This document shows positions 1 to 6,454 of a stretch of DNA of 9,562 bases, piece by piece. Below the pieces are notes generated by a model. That model saw only the letters and a list, made by a program, of their open reading frames with translations, was not told the origin of the DNA and ran no database searches. How positions within the stretch are numbered: position 1 is the stretch's first letter; the number at the start of each line of letters is the position of its first letter. The position numbers were made by a program, and so were the translations under genes. The stretch comes from Parachlamydiaceae bacterium. Lineage in GTDB: Bacteria > Chlamydiota > Chlamydiia > Chlamydiales > Parachlamydiaceae. Where the stretch lies: contig JAUXSJ010000183.1 of the NCBI GenBank assembly GCA_030679615.1, positions 1-9,562 on the forward strand, written 5' to 3'.

Positions 1-270
1 CTCTTCATTTGCATGAGGCTGCATGCTGCCATCTCTATCGCGATTCATCTCGTTAAACATAAATGTGTTATTGGTGCCATGAATCATGTTATAAATTTAA
101 TCTCATTATTAATCTATGCTTAGCTAGATGAATCGCGATAGCGATGACAGCATGTAGCCTCATGCAAATGAAGAGTCGTAGACTCGAATGCAGCTTGAGG
201 TTAAATAACCCAACACAATTGAGCTGTGATAACTGCGACAGAGCTGCCTAGAATGAGAAAACGTTTAAAA
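1..270. repeat. Long palindromic element, copy 1 (left side cut by window edge)
   Basis: The arms at about 1-51 and 125-175 are reverse complements with only a few mismatches; both carry the core GAATCGCGATAG. They surround a spacer of about 73 bp. The right arm continues through TCGAATGCAGCTTGAGG to about 246, but its left counterpart would lie before base 1. The stretch 125-269 recurs in direct orientation at 1189-1335. The spacer is the reverse complement of the spacer of copy 2, apart from an 8-bp indel and scattered substitutions. No open frame or known IS end is visible inside, so it looks like a non-autonomous palindromic repeat. Its family is unknown to me. Confidence 0.85.
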
Positions 271-310
271 CTGCATGATAACCCGAAAAAAATGCCTTTA
301 ATTAAGTTAG

Positions 311-317
311 AAGAGAG
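311..317 (+). promoter_or_regulatory. Ribosome binding site of the 323 lipoprotein gene
   Basis: The purine-rich AAGAGAG ends 5 nt before the ATG at 323. It is an acceptable but not perfect Shine-Dalgarno site and supports this start. No clear -35/-10 pair stands out between the palindrome and this site. Confidence 0.5.
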
Positions 318-322
318 CCTCA

Positions 323-877
323 ATGATTAAAAATTTTATATACTTGAATATTGGTTTATTTATTATTTTATGGGTTTCAAGCTGTAATTTTAATTCAATG
401 AATAGTGAAATGGTATTTAATAAAGTCGTTAGTGAAACAACCAAAACCCTTGAAAAAAAATATAAAATGTCTGCCGTTGGAATCGGTGGGAGCGAGGTAA
501 GGAATAAAATAGCCTCTGTTTCTATTTCATTTTCAAGATATCAGGGACCAATCACAAAAGAAAATGGTCGAAAGATGATTATTTATTGTCTTGAAGCATA
601 TATTTCAGCTGTTAATGAAAACGAACAATTAAAACCATATCTTAACAACTTCACATTTACACATGAAAATTTTGACATTGTCATTATTAATTATCAAGAA
701 AACGGCCAGCGTCTTAAAGATCCAGATATTAAAGTATTCGCTAACTATGCAAACAAAATTCATTTTAAAACAGAAGATCCGTTAGACAGCTATAATTATA
801 AAACAAATGAATCTGAACCTTATTTAGAAGCATTGACAATAGTAAAAAAAGATACTCTATTGAATGTAGCTAATTGA
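323..877 (+). CDS. Predicted small lipoprotein, conserved hypothetical
   Basis: A 184-residue protein. Residues 5-18 form a hydrophobic signal segment, followed by the lipobox VSSC with the lipidated cysteine at residue 21. This predicts export and anchoring in a membrane, outer membrane if Gram-negative. The mature part is a single soluble domain of about 160 residues with the motif KKYKMSAVGIGG (residues 45-56), a predicted long helix around EAYISAVNENEQLKPYL, and beta-rich segments after it. From memory, this layout (a 'GIGG' strand, then an 'Y.SAIN.NE..RPYL' helix) resembles small lipoproteins of environmental chlamydiae and other intracellular bacteria of unknown function; this was not checked by search. 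The ATG follows AAGAGAG by 5 nt. The gene stands alone between two palindromic elements. The copy starting at 985 could also limit read-through. Confidence 0.8.
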   Translation: MIKNFIYLNIGLFIILWVSSCNFNSMNSEMVFNKVVSETTKTLEKKYKMSAVGIGGSEVRNKIASVSISFSRYQGPITKENGRKMIIYCLEAYISAVNENEQLKPYLNNFTFTHENFDIVIINYQENGQRLKDPDIKVFANYANKIHFKTEDPLDSYNYKTNESEPYLEALTIVKKDTLLNVAN

Positions 878-984
878 GTAATCATTCAACAATAGCTCAT
901 AAACTTTGTTTTGAAAATGATCAACTAATATCAGTCAAAACAAGTAATTTAAGCTATTAATACTTAATGCCCATTTAATTCTAT

Positions 985-1335
985 GCAGCTCTGTCGCATT
1001 TATCTCTGCTCAAATGTGTTGAATCATTTAACCTCAAGCTGCATTCGAGTCTATCAACTCTTCATTTGCATGAGGCTACATGCTGCCATCGCTATCGCGA
1101 TTCATCTCGCTAAGCATAGATGAGTAATTAATAATGAGATTCAATTAACAACATGATTCAAGGCATCAATAACACATTTATGTTTAACGAAGATGAATCG
1201 CGATAGCGATGACAGCATATAGCCTCATGCAAATGAAGAGTCGATAGACTCGAATGCAGCTTGAGGTTAAATGACCCAACACATTTGAGCAGTGATAACT
1301 GCGATAGAGCTGCCTAGCATGAGAGAACGTTTAAA
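985..1335. repeat. Long palindromic element, copy 2 (complete, spacer inverted)
   Basis: The inverted arms are about 125 bp each (985-1109 and 1188-1313), imperfect but long, with a 78-bp spacer at 1110-1187. The outer arms carry GCAGCTCTGTCGC on the left and GCGATAGAGCTGC on the right. A further 20 bp on the right (to 1335, ending ACGTTTAAA) also match copy 1 but have no clear left counterpart. This asymmetric tail allows the copies to be oriented. With the tails aligned, the spacer reads in the opposite direction to that of copy 1. The transcript could fold into a very long hairpin. No coding frame is evident. Confidence 0.85.
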
Positions 1336-1367
1336 GTTATGATATGAATTGAAAAAAGTACATTGCA

Positions 1368-1498
1368 TAAAGGACAAGAGACATCAGAGACCCAAGGGAC
1401 CAAAGAGACACAAAAGACATTAGGGACACAATGTTTTTAGTCCCTTTTTGTTCTTTTTCCCTTGGGTATCTTGAGTCCCTAATATCTCTTGTCCTTTA
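1368..1498. repeat. Inverted repeat built from degenerate 9-bp units
   Basis: The left arm starts TAAAGGACAAGAGAC at 1368 and the right arm ends CTCTTGTCCTTTA at 1498. Within the left arm, five consecutive 9-mers end in GAC: ATCAGAGAC, CCAAGGGAC, CAAAGAGAC, ACAAAAGAC and ATTAGGGAC (1383-1427). Read in reverse complement, the right arm shows the same kind of units (ATTAGGGAC, TCAAGATAC, CCAAGGGAA), with some units of other lengths. One strand of each arm is purine-rich. The structure lies downstream of a plus-strand and a minus-strand gene, so it could act as a bidirectional transcription barrier, but there is no clean terminator T-tract. Confidence 0.75.
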
Positions 1499-1564
1499 CA
1501 AACATAAAAATAAATTAAATCGGATTTACAATTCTAACTAAAAAATTACAACATTCGAAAATTA

Positions 1565-1813
1565 TTATTTAATTTTCTCTTCAGTTATAAATAAACCATT
1601 AATAAATAAGAGCAAAAAAGCTACAGGGAAGAACACTGGCACCCAGAATCCTAGCCAAAAACGTGATCCATCATATTCAATTTTGTATATTTTATCTCCT
1701 GCTTCGACGCCAAATGCTGTTAACAACAAAACAAATGCGATAGGGAAAAAGACAATTAGCCAAAAAATTAACCAAAAGGTGGAACCACGATAATGAATTT
1801 TAAAGCGATCCAT
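1565..1813 (-). CDS. Small two-helix membrane protein made of an internal duplication
   Basis: An 82-residue protein from the ATG at 1813-1811. The open frame extends to a GTG at 1825, but that codon overlaps the Shine-Dalgarno site GGAGGA (1823-1818), so the ATG is preferred. Residues 8-31 and 47-70 are copies of one unit: Y-x-G-S-x-F-W-L-x-F-W-x-x-x-F-F-P-x-A-F-x-L-L, with a period of 39 residues. Each unit is one transmembrane helix with an internal proline preceded by aromatic residues; the short linker contains GVEAGDK. The inner membrane is the likely location. I do not recognise a named family. It is the most downstream gene of the minus-strand group but is separated from the next by a terminator, so it is probably transcribed alone. 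Confidence 0.75.
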   Translation of the reverse strand: MDRFKIHYRGSTFWLIFWLIVFFPIAFVLLLTAFGVEAGDKIYKIEYDGSRFWLGFWVPVFFPVAFLLLFINGLFITEEKIK

Positions 1814-1817
1814 GACA

Positions 1818-1823
1818 TCCTCC
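1818..1823 (-). promoter_or_regulatory. Strong Shine-Dalgarno site deciding the 1813 start
   Basis: The minus strand reads GGAGGA four bases before the ATG at 1813. TATAAT-like hexamers occur farther upstream on the minus strand (1833-1828 and 1855-1850). The nearer would place the transcript start on the Shine-Dalgarno site, so the farther is the better -10 candidate, though no good -35 accompanies it. Confidence 0.65.
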
Positions 1824-1950
1824 ACTAATTATAGTTTTGAACAATTTTTATTATAGCAATAATAATTATTTTATTTAATAAATATTAAAATTATTTTTTG
1901 AAAATTATTAATACTGATATTTAAAACAAACGTTATTAGATGGATAAAGA

Positions 1951-1980
1951 AAAGTGGCTTTTAATATTAAAAGCCACTTT
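1951..1980 (-). terminator. Terminator of the downstream paralog
   Basis: A perfect 30-bp palindrome with arms AAAGTGGCTTTTA and TAAAAGCCACTTT lies just after the TAA of the gene ending at 1984. On the minus strand it is followed by TTCTTTAT, a modest U-tract. This is the geometry of a Rho-independent terminator. A near-copy lies after the second paralog. Confidence 0.8.
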
Positions 1981-1983
1981 AAC

Positions 1984-2766
<783 letters not shown>

Positions 2767-2928
2767 AGACCTTTCCTTTTAAAAAATTTACATCTTTGAA
2801 TGTTAGCTTAAATTTTTTTTTACAACCATTTTTTTTAAATTATTTAATTTAAATATTTCAAAAAATTTCGTTTAATAAAATTAATATGGATAAAAAAAAG
2901 CATTAACATGAAATTAGATGGATAAATG

Positions 2929-2957
2929 AAAGTGGCTTTTAATATAAAAGCCACTTT
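2929..2957 (-). terminator. Terminator of the upstream paralog
   Basis: The arms AAAGTGGCTTTTA and TAAAAGCCACTTT surround a 3-base loop just after the TAA of the gene ending at 2961; the minus strand continues as TCATTTATCC. It is the same hairpin as at 1951-1980 with one base fewer in the centre, and the flank AGATGGATAAA is shared, so the hairpin was duplicated with the gene. Confidence 0.75.
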
Positions 2958-2960
2958 AAC

Positions 2961-3752
2961 TTATTGACAAACGACTTTAAATTGTCTTTTAGATATGGAA
3001 ACAGAATTTAAAAGAGCTTTAGATTCTTCCGAAATTTCATTACTTACTCCAACGGCACGAATTTTACATTCAGGTGTTTTTAAGTAATCACAAAGTGTGG
3101 CTACATCATTGACATGAGATTTAAATGCAATAAATTTGCACAACGTTACCTCAGGATTCAATCTCATGTAATTAATAACAGGAATCATCGAATCAATTTT
3201 AACAACAGTTTTTCCGTCTATTTTTTCTTCTGAAAATGGAGAATCTTGAAGACAATTGCTCATTAAATTTTTTAATTGCTCTGAGGTTGGCTTTTCTTTA
3301 TGAAATATACCATAAAATTTTTCTGCTAATTGCTCTTGCTTTTTTGCTATCGCTTTCTGTTTCTCAGCTTGAATTTTTTCTTTTAATATTTTCATGCCAT
3401 TTTCTAATTGGTCTTGATTTGAAGGGTCATCAAGTATAATTCCATATTTGCTCATTAACGTTAGTTTTTGCTTATCTGCAATTTGTTGCTCTATCATTAA
3501 ATCGTTTTTTTTCTGAGCTAACACGAACTTATCCTGTTCGATTTTTTTAAGTTCCAAATTGATTTCATGTTTAGAATTTTCTAATTCATTTTTTTTTAAT
3601 TTATTTTGATTTAAAATGTTTTCCAATCCATTTATTTGATTGAAAAGATTATTAATTTTTGGATTAGAAGCAACATGGTTGACTATTTCATTAATTTCAG
3701 ACTTGTTCAATACATTATTATTATTAAACTGAACTCTACTTGAACTGTGCAT
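2961..3752 (-). CDS. Coiled-coil protein, paralog B
   Basis: A 263-residue protein from the ATG at 3752-3750. The open frame extends to 3821, but a promoter candidate lies inside that extension, and the paralog aligns from this ATG (M-H-S-S-S-R-V-Q-F-N-N-N-N against M-Q-N-S-I-R-V-N-Q-Y-N...). A purine-rich GGGCAGGA lies just before it. Domains: a short asparagine stretch of four, a long coiled coil of about residues 30-140 with an extra K/E/Q-rich helical segment (KEKIQAEKQKAIAKKQEQ) absent from paralog A, then the 122-residue C-terminal domain shared at 114/122 identity. There is no signal peptide or membrane segment. The function is unknown. A coiled coil plus a possible LRR-like tail suggests oligomerisation and protein binding, by inference. 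It is divergent from the 3998 gene, with the two starts about 245 bp apart. Confidence 0.8.
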   Translation of the reverse strand: MHSSSRVQFNNNNVLNKSEINEIVNHVASNPKINNLFNQINGLENILNQNKLKKNELENSKHEINLELKKIEQDKFVLAQKKNDLMIEQQIADKQKLTLMSKYGIILDDPSNQDQLENGMKILKEKIQAEKQKAIAKKQEQLAEKFYGIFHKEKPTSEQLKNLMSNCLQDSPFSEEKIDGKTVVKIDSMIPVINYMRLNPEVTLCKFIAFKSHVNDVATLCDYLKTPECKIRAVGVSNEISEESKALLNSVSISKRQFKVVCQ

Positions 3753-3789
3753 ATTCCTGCCCTTTTTAAAAAAAGTTATATCTTTGAAT

Positions 3790-3818
3790 ATTTTAACCTT
3801 ACACTTTTTAATATTCAA
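3790..3818 (-). promoter_or_regulatory. Putative sigma-70 promoter of paralog B
   Basis: The minus strand reads TTGAAT (3818-3813), a 17-bp spacer, then TAAAAT (3795-3790). This matches the consensus at 4/6 and 5/6 and would start a leader of about 30 nt before the ATG at 3752. The leader motif ATTCAAAGAT just downstream is also present before paralog A. Confidence 0.5.
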
Positions 3819-3950
3819 CAATATTTTTATTTTAAATATTTTTCCTTATATTTTTGAAACTTTTTTTATAATATAGAGTCATCTTAATTTAAATAAAAAA
3901 AATTTATTAACACAAAATTAACAAAAATTTTTTTAAAATAATTAAAATAA

Positions 3951-3959
3951 TGTTATAAT
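3951..3959 (+). promoter_or_regulatory. Putative extended -10 promoter of the 3998 gene
   Basis: TGTTATAAT is a perfect TGnTATAAT extended -10 element. No good -35 hexamer precedes it at 17 bp, as is usual for this promoter class. Transcription would begin near 3966 and leave a short leader containing the GGAGGG site. Confidence 0.45.
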
Positions 3960-3988
3960 AAAATTTCAGTTAAGTGACTAAATACTTT

Positions 3989-3994
3989 GGAGGG
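3989..3994 (+). promoter_or_regulatory. Shine-Dalgarno site deciding the 3998 start
   Basis: GGAGGG lies 3 nt before the ATG at 3998. The longer frame from GTG 3974 has no comparable site, so the ATG is preferred. Confidence 0.65.
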
Positions 3995-3997
3995 CAT

Positions 3998-5389
3998 ATG
4001 TATTTTGGCTCAACCACTGGAAAAGAAAACTTCAATATTCCATCAAGTAATTCTTTAAATTTTTCTCAACCTCAACAAAATACAGACAAATTAGAGTCTG
4101 TTGATCAAGCAATAAAGATTATTGCTAAACTATCTAAAGATGAAAACTCTGATTCAACATTATTAAACACTAGAATTTCAATTTCGGATAATAAAAATTT
4201 ATCTATTACTGAAGAAAAGATAAATTCTTTTGTGATATCAGAAAAAATAAATACCTTAGACAAATTCGACGAAATTGAAGACTTTGAAGCTGATTTCAAT
4301 CCTATGTCTCTTATTAAAAGACATGAAAAGAATGTTTCGAATGAATCAAACGATGGTGAAATCGATGATTTTGATGACTTTTTCAATGAACAGGATGAAA
4401 TAGATTTTATTGAAGATGATTTTTTTAATGAAAATGATGGGAGCTGGGATCTAAATGATGGGAGCTGGGATCTAATTGATAATAATGAGGATTTAAATTT
4501 AATTGAAAATGATGAAATTTTATTGCAAGATCTAGAAAATGGAGGTCATAATATTTCTCAAAACATTAGCAATTTTCAATCAGAAAAAAATTCTATTGAA
4601 AATTTAGAATCTCAAAAATTAGAACAAAATAGACAAATTGATAAACAAGATTCAAAAATTGAGAAAAAAATCAATAGCGCCACTAAAAAATTAGATAAGT
4701 CATTCGCGGACTTTAATACGGAATCATTTTCAACTATTGCAAACTTACTTAAAGAAAAAAATATTCACGTTGATTTAAATCTCTTAAAAAATAAATTCGA
4801 CTTTATATTCCTTAATAGCAGTATTCAAACTGAAAAAGAACACTTAAAAAAAGAACATTTAAAACTTATAAAACAATTTGTTAAAGAAAGTATTGCTGAA
4901 GGACTTCTTACAAGTAATGGACAACTACTAACTCAAGCAGAAGCTGCCGATTTATACCAAAGTTTAAAAAAATCCTTTATTGAATTATATGTCGCTAACA
5001 CGAATCTTTTTGCAAATCAATCTCAAAAGAAAGACAAGAAACAGGAAATTAGTCATCAAGAAACTCTAAGCTCACGCTCTCATCAAAAAGCCGAACTTTA
5101 TAAATATGAACCCATTGATATTAATAATGAGCTTAGTGGAAAAATTTCTACTTCAAAAAAAGTACATTTTTTTGCTGTTGATTTACAACACGAAGCAAAA
5201 ATTGAATCAAAAAAAGAGATTAAGAAAAAACTCATCAAAGAAAAAAATATCGGTAAGGAATTCTTAAAACGTAATGAATTCAAAAATATGGCAAACGAAC
5301 AAATTGTAAGAGAAAACATTCTCAAGAACATCAACTTAACAAGTCAACTTTATAGAACTGCTTTTAATTCAGCTCCACCTTCTGCTTAA
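3998..5389 (+). CDS. Large acidic/coiled-coil protein of unknown function
   Basis: A 463-residue protein from the ATG preceded by GGAGGG. There is no signal peptide or membrane helix. In order: a polar Ser/Asn/Gln N-terminus; a strongly acidic, Phe-rich disordered stretch at about residues 85-180 (runs such as EIDDFDDFFNE) that includes two perfect copies of NDGSWDL at residues 146-159; a Glu/Gln/Lys coiled-coil segment at about 195-230; a helical domain at about 235-340 (L-L-K-E-K-N-I-H-V-D-L, A-E-A-A-D-L-Y-Q-S-L-K-K-S-F); and a basic C-terminal region rich in KK and KE, ending FNSAPPSA. The strong acidic-to-basic polarity is unusual. A decayed copy of residues about 352-463 plus 3' flank lies at 8893-9300, so this 3' region has been duplicated. 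I do not recognise a family. A secreted effector or structural protein is possible, but nothing seen proves it. Confidence 0.8.
   Translation: MYFGSTTGKENFNIPSSNSLNFSQPQQNTDKLESVDQAIKIIAKLSKDENSDSTLLNTRISISDNKNLSITEEKINSFVISEKINTLDKFDEIEDFEADFNPMSLIKRHEKNVSNESNDGEIDDFDDFFNEQDEIDFIEDDFFNENDGSWDLNDGSWDLIDNNEDLNLIENDEILLQDLENGGHNISQNISNFQSEKNSIENLESQKLEQNRQIDKQDSKIEKKINSATKKLDKSFADFNTESFSTIANLLKEKNIHVDLNLLKNKFDFIFLNSSIQTEKEHLKKEHLKLIKQFVKESIAEGLLTSNGQLLTQAEAADLYQSLKKSFIELYVANTNLFANQSQKKDKKQEISHQETLSSRSHQKAELYKYEPIDINNELSGKISTSKKVHFFAVDLQHEAKIESKKEIKKKLIKEKNIGKEFLKRNEFKNMANEQIVRENILKNINLTSQLYRTAFNSAPPSA
4433..4474 (+). repeat. Perfect 21-bp tandem duplication in the acidic region
   Basis: Two identical units beginning AATGATGGGAGCTGGG occupy 4433-4453 and 4454-4474. 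Each encodes NDGSWDL. The absence of any synonymous difference indicates a recent in-frame duplication. Confidence 0.9.
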
Positions 5390-5460
5390 AAACTTTGCCG
5401 TTACACCTACTTATTGATTTTGTAACCGCATCTCCGACTTAAGTTATACTGTCAATCCCG
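5051..5460 (+). repeat. Source copy of the duplicated 3' segment
   Basis: This stretch covers the last 112 or so codons of the 3998 gene and 71 bp after its stop. It aligns over its full length to 8893-9300. Similarity in both loci ends at ATCCCG: at this locus it is followed by IS256-like DNA starting GATTGTGTAAAAATAG (its first G being the last G of ATCCCG), and at the other locus by unrelated GC-richer sequence. Confidence 0.85.
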
Positions 5461-5635
5461 ATTGTGTAAAAATAGTGCAAAAAAAGGTCAGGGTAAGATG
5501 ATCTCCTAATTACTAAAGGAGTTTTAACAAGACCAAAAAGATTGTATTAACAAAGCAAATAGCGAAAGAATTAATTGCTCAAGATGAAAATTTGATGAAA
5601 TCTCTTATGAAAAAAGCATTAGAATATTTTTCATT
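5461..5635 (+). mobile_element. Left-end remnant of an IS256-like insertion sequence
   Basis: The segment opens with ATTGTGTAAAAATAG, close to the inner part of the terminal repeat of IS256 (ATTGTGTAAAAG, from memory). A consensus AAGGAG (5516-5521) sits 7 nt before the codon AAG at 5529, where an ATG would be expected. The frame then reads TKKIVLTKQIAKELIAQDEN and goes on to NLMKSLMKKALEYF, which resembles the helical N-terminus of IS256-type transposases ('ELIA..E..LK.L...AL'). After about 35 codons the resemblance is lost; the frame stops at 5703-5705. No right end or catalytic DDE region is present, so the element is inactive. Family assignment is moderate. Confidence 0.45.
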
Positions 5636-5640
5636 AGCAA

Positions 5641-6110
5641 TCAGTCCTGTAGTAATGTTCTGTCTTCAAGACCCCACACCCTTCTCTGATATTCAAGATA
5701 TTTAGGATATCCATCTCTAACGACATCTGATAAATCTTTTTTGTATTCATTTGAGCCCAGTGACTTTGCTCTTGCGTGACGCAAATTAATTTCATAGATT
5801 CTGTCATTTCCATTATAAAATACTTTGTTTACAAAATAATATTATGGAATTACCAACATATTCTATAAGAAAATACACTAGGCGTAGCATATTCTTCATT
5901 GTATGAATAAATAATTCATTTAGTCCGATTTTAGCATTTTCAAGACGACTTACGGTAAATGGAGAAGCTAATACCATCCAACAACCTTTGAAAAATGTTT
6001 CTCCTATTGCAGCAACACGTGAAATTATTGTAACTGCGCTTGAAGCGTTCCAAAAAAAAAATACGAATATTTTCCCTAGGTTCTATTTCATCTGTTTTTT
6101 GTCTAAACTA
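5641..6110 (-). pseudogene. Frameshifted relic of an unidentified gene
   Basis: Two minus-strand frames overlap and together look like one decayed protein. The upstream frame, open from about 6080 to a stop at 5815-5813, reads protein-like sequence including ISRVAAIGETFFKGCWMVLA and SRLENAKIGLNELFIH, then a hydrophobic helix. The downstream frame has no start codon in a sensible place. It runs from after a TAA at 5844-5842 to a TGA at 5643-5641 and reads FYNGNDRIYEINLRHARA ... YPKYLEYQRRVWGLEDRT. The switch between frames lies at about 5816-5841. A second disruption is likely at the A10 run 6052-6061, because the frame before it (KTDEIEPRENIR) is different again. I do not recognise the protein. 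A membrane-associated, effector-like product is a guess. Confidence 0.45.
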
Positions 6111-6454
6111 TCAACATTTCTTCTTTTATGATAAAGTTAAGTACCATAAGAATAAGAATGTGAACAAAGAAAAGATGCAAATGAAAACATTTAAACCACA
6201 AAAAAAGTAATGTTATCCGGATAAGCTAAGTTTTTTTTAAACCTAAAAAAAACACCAAAAAATGCTTTTCTGGTATGTTTTAAGCTATAACTACATGCAA
6301 AAATATTATAGAGAGTTTATTAATTGCCCTTTTCCAGAATTAGAACAAAAACTAGACCCGCTAATAGAAAAACAACTGCAACTTATTACTATTGAAAGTA
6401 GTTTGTATTGAGTAGATTTTCGATTATAAAGGATCTTGAAAAACTCGTTAACAC

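Larger units (their letters stand above)
878..1564. other. Gene-free interval, mostly repeats
   Basis: Between the lipoprotein stop and the 3' end of the small membrane-protein gene there is no credible gene. The interval holds about 105 bp of plain AT-rich DNA, the complete palindromic element (985-1335), the inverted 9-bp-unit repeat (1368-1498) and about 65 bp of plain AT-rich DNA. No IS terminal repeats or target duplications were recognised. Confidence 0.7.
5390..6454. other. Gene-free interval of remnants
   Basis: No intact gene is credible over about 1 kb. The interval holds the duplicated 3' flank (to 5460), an IS256-like left end (5461-5635), a frameshifted minus-strand relic (5641 to about 6110) and about 340 bp of AT-rich sequence. 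That last part contains a 12-bp palindrome TTATCCGGATAA (6213-6224) followed closely by T8, and a 38-codon open frame at 6295-6411 without a ribosome binding site. Together these look like the debris of several insertions and deletions. Confidence 0.6.

Noticed and set aside
1..1335. Repeats at both ends considered as a CRISPR array.
   Set aside because: Only two copies, each a large palindrome about 1 kb apart, with no regular spacers and no cas genes.
3236..3439. Open frame on the plus strand opposite paralog B.
   Set aside because: Antisense shadow, same reason as for paralog A.
4105..4386. Minus-strand Ser/Phe-rich open frame within the 3998 gene.
   Set aside because: Composition mirrors the acidic coding strand and there is no start signal.
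5098..5334. Minus-strand Phe/Leu/Ser-rich open frame that looks like a membrane protein.
   Set aside because: It is the complement of the Lys-rich C-terminal coding region, and the duplicated copy at 8893-9300 does not preserve it.
6213..6240. Palindrome TTATCCGGATAA followed closely by T8 considered as a terminator.
   Set aside because: The palindrome has no loop, so a stable hairpin is doubtful, and no intact gene ends just before it.
6295..6411. A 38-codon plus-strand open frame starting MQKYYREFINCPF.
   Set aside because: No ribosome binding site, very short, in a remnant-rich interval, and no recognisable family. It may be a fragment of something longer.
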